Shown: piece after piece, positions 17,636-23,751 of the stretch
Numbering within the stretch: position 1 is the stretch's first letter
How the letters are laid out: each line of letters starts with the position of its first letter
Assembly (NCBI RefSeq): GCF_000372725.1
Contig: NW_005198553.1
Span: forward strand, 1-23,751
Length of the DNA: 23,751 nucleotides
Direction of reading: 5' to 3'
Source: Emiliania huxleyi CCMP1516
Lineage: Eukaryota > Haptophyta > Isochrysidales > Noelaerhabdaceae
The notes under the pieces: model-generated
Database searches by the model: none
The model's input: the letters and a program-made list of their open reading frames with translations, nothing else
What the model was told of the DNA's origin: nothing
Translations under genes and position numbers: made by a program

Positions 17636-18753
17636 ATGGCTGAGACGCTCGAGGACCGGCTATCGGCGCGCCTGACAGCACCCGCAGCCGCGCAGGTGGA
17701 CGTAGTGGTTGGCACCTCCGCTGACTCGGACCGCGCCGCCGCGATCGTCTCGCTGATCAATGAGGCGTACGGGTATGGCCGCGAGAGCAAGGGCGGCGTC
17801 CTCCGCCGCCTCGCTGCGGGCGACGCCGGCTCTGGAGCAAACCGGGTGCTGCACCTGGCGCTCGCCCAGTGTGACGGAGGAACGGAGGTGGGATGCTGCC
17901 GGTCTTGGCTGCGGTGTGAGGTGCTCGGCTGGAGCCGCGGTGTCTGCCGGCTTGCAGGTGGTCGGCTGCTGCTCCTCGACACTCTGCACTGGCTGGACCC
18001 CGTGGGGGTGCGGCCACTGGGGGCTGATGGCGGTGAGGCAAGACAGAACCGGAACCCGAACCCGAACCGGTGGGCTGGTGGGCTCCTCTTCATTCCACGC
18101 CCCGCTCTGAGCAGGTGCGGCCCGACATGCAGGGGCGGGGAATTGCCTCGGCGCTCGCGGCTGCGGCGGAGGCTTGGCTGGCCGCGTCTGCTTGTCCACG
18201 GCTGGAGAGCCCCACGTCCATGACCTGCCGAGGACACGTGCCACAGGCGCGGTGCAGCCGTGGCGGGAGGAGGCTCTAGGACTTGTGCGCGGACATGTCC
18301 CCGACGCATCCCATAGGCGCGGCTGGCCGCGGCTGGCTGCCACAGCGTGCAGATTGAGTACGAGTACCTCGGCGACGACCGCGCTCGGAGATGCGGACCG
18401 TGTGAGGCGAAGAGCTGTGAAGAGAGACTCGGTGCGTCTGTGAGCAGGGGACGCGTACTCGGATCGACTCTTCCTCTGGTACGAGTCGTCCGCCGGCTTC
18501 CACTGCTCCCAAGGAAGCCCCCCCCCCCCTCCCCCTCCCCCTCTCCCCTCTTCTGCCTCCACCCCTCGCGCCATCGGCCCTGCCCCTGCCAAATCCGCCT
18601 GCCCGCGCCCACCCCCTCGCCCTCGCAGGCAAGCCGCGCGCCGGCTGCCACCAGTTCCGGCGCTGCAGGAAGCGACTCGAGCCGGCCCCGGGCGAGAAGG
18701 GCAGTGCCGCTGCTTCTCTGCCGCGAGTCTTGCCGCTGTGCCAATTGATGTGA
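17636..18753 (+). CDS. GNAT-family N-acetyltransferase
   Basis: Exons 17636-17887, 17958-18032, 18115-18171, 18317-18380, 18448-18516 and 18629-18753 join in frame to 213 residues. GNAT enzymes move an acetyl group from acetyl-CoA to an amine. Residues 1-84 give the N-terminal alpha/beta part (IVSLINEAYGYGRESKGG). VVGCC (85-89) starts the core strand. VRPDMQGRGIASALAAAAE (110-128) is motif A, with Q-G-R-G-I-A binding the CoA pyrophosphate. CHSVQIEYEYLG and RLFLWYESSAGFHCSQGS follow as strands 5-7, the aromatic F-x-W-Y-E and G-F being typical, and the end is HQFRRCRKRL. Introns 1 and 2 start with GT; 3, 4 and 5 with GC. The frame is open upstream to 17432, through repeat sequence, so I chose the ATG at 17636 where the repeat-derived residues end. 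Substrate unknown; small-molecule or peptide GNATs both fit. Confidence 0.82.
18172..18316 (+). repeat. GNAT intron 3 with copied exon start and shared 3' end
   Basis: After the GC donor, 18172-18194 matches the start of exon 4 (18317-18339) at about 18 of 23 positions. The last 25 bp (18292-18316) match the intron tail at 24-49 in the PPR gene at about 22 of 26 aligned positions. Confidence 0.75.
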
Positions 18754-19346
18754 AACTAGTAGGAGCGCATGTCCGTGGGAAACGTTGAGTGAAGCTTGCA
18801 CCGCCCTTCCCGATGCACCATCGTACAGCACACGGTACCGCCGGGGTATGTACCATTATTCGTGTACAGATCGTGTGGATATTTTCTTTATTCTCTTTGG
18901 CGTTTGGGATGCGCAGCAAAACTGGCAGTTTAACATTAATAGTATGCCTTGGAGTGAAAAGTTTTTCGATGAGGTGGGGGTCCGTGGAGCGTGGTGAGCC
19001 GATTCCCAGATTCTCCAGATTCCCCCTCGAAAACCGTGCCTTTTAATTCATTGCGGCCGCGGGTTTGCTGTGAAGTGACTCGTTCGCTTACCACCCACTG
19101 TGATTTTGTGTGAGCTCTTTGTCTTGCTTTGCCAACAAAATACCAAGAAAATAACAACCGCCCCGCGCGAGCGTGGAATAGGACCGCCGCAAGCGGCGTG
19201 GGGCGTGGAGCGGTTGAGCGTCCCTCCGGGGGCCCCTCTGCGCCGGGGAGGCGTTGTTGGCGGCTAGGACGCAAGCGTCCGTCGCCGTTTTCAAACTCGG
19301 GGCCCACTCCGCTACGCTCCGACCCGAATTTGGAGGGCCATGAAAT
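18754..19346. other. Spacer between convergent genes
   Basis: This region lies between the 3' ends of the GNAT (+) and coiled-coil (-) genes. It is less GC-rich near 18840-18960. No gene, RNA or clear polyadenylation signal is supported; frames such as 18789-19046 carry no known motif. Confidence 0.4.
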
Positions 19347-20382
19347 TTAAGGTGTTGCTGCGCAAAAGGGGTGGCGCGCGGGCGCGCGCGGCGGCGGGCG
19401 TCGAGCGCGGAGCGGCAAACACAATGACGTCGGAAAGCTCTGCATCAAGTATACAGTAGGCGCCAGGACGCGTGTGAGCACGTCGACGTCGAGCTCGAGC
19501 TGCTTGAGGGCGGAGAGATACGCCTGGGAGGGCGGTGAGGTGGCGGGGCTGGGCTGGGCGCGAGGCGAGAGGAAGGGGGAATGGGGAGGGGGGGAGGGGA
19601 GGAGGAGAGGGGAGGGGGAGGGGAGGAGGGGAGGAGGGAGGGGAGAGGAGAGGCGGGCGGAGTGAGGAGTGAGGGATGGGTCGGGAGGAGTGAGGCAGGG
19701 GAGTCGAGGCGGGAGGCGGGAGGGAAGGCGAGCGGGGAGGCGGGAGGGGAGAGGTTCCGCTCACCAGCCTCTCTGCGAGCACCGCCTGCTCCTGCGCCTC
19801 GCGCGCAATCACCCTCTCGTGCGCGACCGCCGTCTCAAACTTCTCGCGCGCCTGCGCCTCCAGGAGGGCCGCCGCCTGCTGCAGCTGCGTCGAGTGCTCC
19901 GCGCTCAGCTGCTGCAGCTGCGCTGAGTGCGCCTCCGCCGCCGCCGCCTGCTCCTCGCGGAATCGCTCGACCAGCTGCGCCTCGATCGCAGCCTTGGCCT
20001 CCTCGACCGCCGCCGCGCTCGCCGCCTCCTGCCGTCGCATCAGCTCGACGAGCTTGGCGGCGTCCGCCTCCTCCTGGCGCTGCAGCGCTTGCTGCAGCCG
20101 CGACGCCTCCGCGTCCCGCGACTCATGCGCCTTGAGCAGCTCCATCAGGTGCGTCACCTTTCCCTCCAGCTCGGACGCCGCGGTGGGAGCCGGCGGCGCG
20201 CCGTCGCAGCGCGCCGGGGCCGACGGCGAGAGCCTGTGGAGGAGCCGGTGGAGCAGTCGAGACTGCTCAAGGGCTGGCGGGGCGGACGCGACGACCTGGC
20301 GTTGCCGTCGCGGAGGGCTCGGGCTCGAGTGAGCGCCGCCGGCGACGCGTCGTTGCGGCCGTGGCCGCCCCGCGAGCCACAT
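19347..20382 (-). CDS. Coiled-coil protein, possibly mitochondrial (MIC60/mitofilin-like at best)
   Basis: Exon 1 is 20382-19765 and exon 2 is 19523-19347, with a GT-AG intron (phase 0) rich in GGGGAGG. They encode 264 residues. Residues about 70-206 are a long Ala/Glu/Gln-rich coiled coil (for example ALQRQEEADAAKLVELMRRQ and QLVERFREEQAAAAEAHSAQ). Exon 2 continues it with AYLSALKQLELDVDVLTRVL before an Arg/Pro-rich end. The N-terminus is Arg-rich and lacks acidic residues (MWLAGRPRPQRRVAGGAH), compatible with an organelle presequence, but several alternative starts exist. The coiled coil followed by an L-x-x-L-E-x-x-V-x-x-L segment recalls mitofilin-type cristae proteins, yet the conserved mitofilin C-terminus is absent, so function remains open. 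It diverges from the phospholipase gene, sharing the 339-bp spacer at 20383-20721. Confidence 0.6.
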
Positions 20383-20721
20383 GCATCGACGGGCTGCTTA
20401 CGGGGGGGCGGCTTCCCTCAGTTGCTCCGTCCGAAAGCACGGATTCGGACCGCCGGACGAGAAGTTTGCGTCGCCGAACGAAAATCCGACGATATGCACG
20501 AATTTTAATTATATTTTTTTCGTGTGGGGGTATTTCATGTAGTTGCCAATGGTACCGCGTCTGCGACGCGGGCGCCTTGCGGGCAGAGCCCTTAGCCACC
20601 CTTATGTCTTGCGCGGTCAAAAACAAACGCCCCGTTCCGGCGACATCCGCCTTTGCTCCACCTTTGCAGCGACAGCCAGCGGCTGGACCGGCGCACCGGC
20701 GGCCGGGAGCCACCCCAGCTC
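20383..20721. promoter_or_regulatory. Shared upstream region of two divergent genes
   Basis: Lies between the coiled-coil gene (-) and the phospholipase gene (+). It includes a markedly A/T-rich stretch at about 20499-20538, including ATTTTAATTATATTTTTTTC, in an otherwise GC-rich setting, which could mark an open promoter for both. A short imperfect palindrome, TCCGTCCGAAAGCACGGATTCGGACCGCCGGACGA in effect, spans about 20426-20461. No canonical TATA position can be assigned. Confidence 0.35.
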
Positions 20722-22202
20722 ATGGAGACGCTGCTCGTGGAGACGCGGGCCTCCTCCTCCTCCTCCCGCCGGCGCACGGCGCTCGTCCTCGCCTGTGCGC
20801 TGTGCGGCCTTATCCTGGGCTGCGTCCCTGCGGCGCTCCGCCGCCGCGACGCGCCCAGGCTGCAGGCGTGGGAGTTCGCCGAGCTGCCGCTCGACGGCCG
20901 CTGGGACGCGATCACCGACCTCTGGGAGCGGCCCCTCTGCGGCAACTTTTGCGGCTCGATGTGGCGAGCAGCGCTCGCGGAGAGACGCTCGCGAGACACC
21001 GCCTCCACGCACGCCTTCGCCGCGCCGCCTCGCGGCGCCCACACGCGTCGCCCACACGCGTCGGGCCACTGCAGACCCACGGCGGCCCGCCACAGGTGCA
21101 ACGGCGGCTTCCTGAGCGAGTGGGACGCGGACAGCGAGCACTGCGGCCCCGAGTACGGCGACGTGAGCCGGTCGGCGGACGGGCGGCCGTCGTGCATGGA
21201 CGCGTGCTGCCGCGAGCACGACATCTGCTGCGCGCCGGGTGGCACCGACCTCGGCGCCACGCGCGGCTGCAACGCCGGCCTCGCACGCTGTCTCGAGCGG
21301 TGCGGCGAGGGCGACGGGCGGGACGACGCGTGCGAGGGCCTGATCTCGCTCGGCATGTCGGCGATGCACGGCACGGAGCTCTGCTGCGGCCGCCCCTGCC
21401 CCGCCGCCGTCTACACTGCGCGGGCGAGCGCCGCCCTCACGCCCGTCCTCGCGCCGTACCTCAACTACACGCTCGGCACGGCGAAGCACGTGACGAGCCA
21501 CCTGGAGGCGGGCTCGAGATCTGGGGAGATTCGGGGAGATATGACGAGCCACCTGGAGGCGGGCTCGAGATTCGAGGAGATATGGGGAGACATGGGGAGA
21601 CATGGGGAGATATGACAAGGAGGTCTCGAGAGATGGGGAGATATGACGAGCCACCTGGAGAAGGGCTCGAGATCTGGAGAGATCTGGAGAGATCTGGAGA
21701 GATCTGGGGAGGTCTGGGGAGATCTGGCGAGACATGACATCTCGAGGAGGGCTCGAGCGGGCTCCGAGGGGGGCCCTGCGCCGCCTCCGACTCGCCCTCA
21801 CCCGCACCCGCACCCTCACACCCGCAGGAGGGCTCCGAGAGGGTTCTGAGCCGCTTCCGAGCGGGCTCGCGGACTGTCCACTCCGCGGCCCGCGGCGCGG
21901 CCGAGAGCGTCACCGCCTTTTGCAACGACACCCTCGCCACCGCGCGGCGGAGCGTCGCGACGGCCGTCGCTTGGCCGCGCTGGCCGCGCTGGCCGTGGAG
22001 GGCGATTTGGGGCGCGCATGATGGCCACCGTTCGCCGGCGGCGGAGGCTGCGGCGGAGGAGGCTGCTGCCGAGAGGGCTGGCGGCGAGGCTGCAGCTGCG
22101 GCCGCGGCGCCGGCCGGTGTGAGTAGTGACCGGCGCCGCGGCGGCTGGTTCAGCCTCATGCACACGCACATGTTCGCTAGGTGGGGTCGGAGCCGTACAT
22201 AG
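20722..22202 (+). CDS. Phospholipase A2-like protein with N-terminal membrane segment
   Basis: Exons 20722-20963, 21096-21507 and 21828-22202 join to 342 residues. CCREHDICC (118-126) is the PLA2 active-site signature, with catalytic His122 and the following Asp123. EHCGPEYGD just before it resembles the calcium-binding loop, and many Cys (74, 77, 82, 97 and others) suggest a disulfide-rich extracellular fold. Such enzymes cut the sn-2 acyl chain of phospholipids. Residues about 18-39 (RRTALVLACALCGLILGCVP) form a signal peptide or signal anchor. The C-terminal part (after SHLE) is Ala/Arg/Trp-rich with WPRWPRWPW and is not part of the usual domain. Both introns are GC-AG. Intron 1 (132 bp) has no stop and keeps frame, so it could be retained, but splicing restores a neat MWCNGG. 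Activity is inferred; the calcium loop is atypical. Confidence 0.8.
21491..21673 (+). repeat. Exon-edge sequence copied through PLA2 intron 2
   Basis: A 30-bp segment beginning TGACGAGCCACCTGGAGGCG and ending GGCTCGAGAT occurs at 21491-21520 (across the exon 2 / intron 2 donor), 21542-21571 and 21644-21673 (two changes). The spaces are filled with GGGGAGAT / GGAGACAT and GGAGAGATCT units up to about 21735. Each copy carries GAG|GC or GAG|AA at the donor position. Confidence 0.9.
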
Positions 22203-22377
22203 AGTCGTAGGTAGGACACGAGGTTAGAGGTTGCGCATCATAGGAGGTCATACAGTAGCTTAGACAGTAAGGTCTCGTGCGGAAAAGCCCCGCGTGGTCG
22301 TCGGGTGTGCGTGTCGCGGGTTAGCCTTGTGATACCGTTTTCGTGAGACTCTACAGACTACACAGTAACAACACAGC

Positions 22378-22841
22378 CTACACACCGCTTGTGCTTGTGC
22401 GCGAAAATGGGCAGTAAACCGGGTACGTTCTATTTTCTATTGGGACATGCGAATGCCACGCTCGCTGCACCAGGCGGCCATGCCGACCCTCCGACGGCCC
22501 ACACCGACGCTTCAGATGCGCTTCATCAGCGTCGCGCCGGCGGCGCTCATGGCGTCGATGAACGGCTGGGTAGCCCTTGGCCTGCATGTCGCCGACGCAG
22601 ACACCCGCGCGCAGCAGCGCGGCCGCGGCCTCGACGGCGAGCGACTCCGTCGGCAGCGAGAGGCCGAGCGCGAGGCGGACAGGGCGCAGCTCGTCCGCCT
22701 CGAGGGCGGCGCGAAGCCGCGACGCGTCGCTGCGTGCGGCGCGCGGCGCGGCGGGGCGGCTCCGCGCGGCGGCGAGCGTCTCGCGCGCCGCCTCGACCTC
22801 CTCGCGGATCTCGGCCACCGCCTCAGGCGCCGTCATCTCCA

Positions 22842-22875
<34 letters not shown>

Positions 22876-23751
22876 ATCGGCGTCGGCCGCGGCGGCCTCG
22901 GCAGCCGCCAGCTCCACCTCGAGAGCGGCGAGCCGCGACGCCGCGTCGCCGACCATCTCGTCGTGCTCCGCCGCGGCGGCGGCGGCCTCTTCCGCCGACG
23001 GGCCGCGCAGCGCGGCGGCGGCGGCGGCGTCGAGCGACTCGCGGAGCGAGGCGGAGAGGGTGGCGGTGAGTGAGGAGAGCGTGGTGCCATCGAAGGTCTG
23101 CACGCCTGCGGCGTCTGCCGATGGCGCGATGAGCGAGAGCACCGCCTCCGACAGCGCGCCCATGATGGCCGCCTTGAACTTGTGCGCGACGTCGGTGAGC
23201 GAGAGCACGCCGAAGCCGTCGCCGCCCGGGTACTGCTCGGCGAGCATGTTGTAAAAGATGTCGGTGTACGAGTTCAGCTTGGTCGCGAGGAGGTCGACGC
23301 CCTGCTCGTTGGCGAGCCGGCCGAGCAGCGTGGGCAGCGGCGTGCGCTGGTCGGGGCACAGTCCGGCGGGGAAATCGTCTCCGCCGCGCCCCTGCCCACT
23401 GTAGCCGTGGGCCGGAGCGTCGGCGATGAAGACAGCCACCCTCACGTCGCCCCGCCACTCGAGCCGCAGCGCGCTCTCGATCGCGATGATCACGTCCTCC
23501 GGCCCGTCGCCGCCGCCGTTTGCCCCCTCTCTCCCGATGGCCGCGGTGACCTCGTCGACTCGGCTGAGCGGCACGAACTCGTGCACGACCACGCGCGGCG
23601 CGTGCGGCGAGTTGCGCTCTCCCCAGTCGCGGTAGCCAACAAAGGAGACGCGCACCTCGCCGACGGCGAGGTCGGCCTTGAGCCCGCGGATCACGTTGCT
23701 CACGTGCGTCTTGCACTGGTCGATCCAGCGTCCCATCGAGCCCGTCAGGTC
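22378..23751 (-). CDS. vWA-domain protein (alpha-kinase-associated type), N-terminus outside window
   Basis: The frame enters from the right edge with DLTGSM (23751-23734), the D-x-T-G-S-M metal-binding (MIDAS) motif of von Willebrand A domains. It continues with VRVSFVGYRDWGE, GGGDGPED (third MIDAS element) and VRVAVFIADAPAHGYSGQG, a set typical of vWA domains found with alpha-kinases such as Dictyostelium VwkA. Strands and helices continue to LNSYTDIFYNML and SLTDVAHKFK. A linker with an acidic DDDDVE stretch and an Ala/Glu-rich possible coiled coil follows. Kinase homology is not seen here. The last about 65 residues are Arg/His-rich and out of character; a one-base change of frame near 22575 would give a compact end (FIDAMSAAGATLMKRI, stop at 22512-22514). 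The 3' ends of this gene and the PLA2 gene converge, about 175-310 bp apart. Confidence 0.77.

Noticed and set aside
18045..18070. CCGAACCCGAACCGG run considered as a telomere-like repeat
   Set aside because: Only about four short units, located inside GNAT intron 2; better seen as a small intronic tandem repeat.
17491..18919. 446- and 419-residue minus frames opposite the GNAT gene
   Set aside because: No domain, and they cross all GNAT introns and exons without any splice logic. The plus strand holds motif A and the FLWYE strand.
22389..23254. Several 200-residue plus frames opposite the vWA gene
   Set aside because: Low-complexity Ser/Ala/Arg/Pro frames antisense to a coding strand with clear MIDAS and vWA motifs.

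Overview
This is nuclear DNA of a eukaryote, most likely a unicellular alga with a GC-rich genome. I favour a haptophyte, by inference from three things: very high GC with strong third-position bias, short introns that mostly start with GC instead of GT, and lineage-typical gene types. No operons, Shine-Dalgarno sites, tRNA, rRNA or CRISPR array were recognised. I rebuilt genes by joining exons so that reading frame and family motifs were both kept. This gave 22 introns, of which 16 are GC-AG and 6 are GT-AG by my count.

Layout, left to right. 1-936 (+): 3' end of a pentatricopeptide-repeat (PPR) protein gene with introns full of short tandem repeats. 937-4119: mostly gene-poor, with an unassigned coding-like stretch (about 1680-2552) and two diverged inverted copies of one sequence (2651-2938 and 3752-3974). 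4120-6119 (+): seven-exon enoyl-CoA isomerase of the ECI2 type. 6120-7512: gene-poor, with a perfect 31-bp inverted repeat 817 bp end to end. 7513-9499 (-): six-exon amino-acid transporter (AAAP family). 9644-10732 (-): intronless TFIIS-like zinc-ribbon protein. 10733-13106: gene-poor, with a decayed protein-kinase copy and a perfect 41-bp-arm hairpin. 13107-14039 (+): intronless 2-O-sulfotransferase-like protein. 14040-17500: repeats, an unassigned exon-like stretch and a broken retroelement-like ORF. 17636-18753 (+): six-exon GNAT acetyltransferase. 19347-20382 (-): coiled-coil protein. 20722-22202 (+): secreted or membrane-anchored phospholipase A2-like protein, divergent from the coiled-coil gene. 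22378-23751 (-): vWA-domain protein cut by the right edge.

The genes do not form one pathway; they look like unrelated housekeeping and accessory genes. The strongest unusual signal is in the introns. Several carry, just after the splice donor, an imperfect copy of the start of the next exon, and some carry further internal copies of exon-edge sequence. This fits intron birth or growth by tandem duplication of exon segments containing AG|GC. Two unrelated genes (PPR and GNAT) also share an almost identical intron 3' end.
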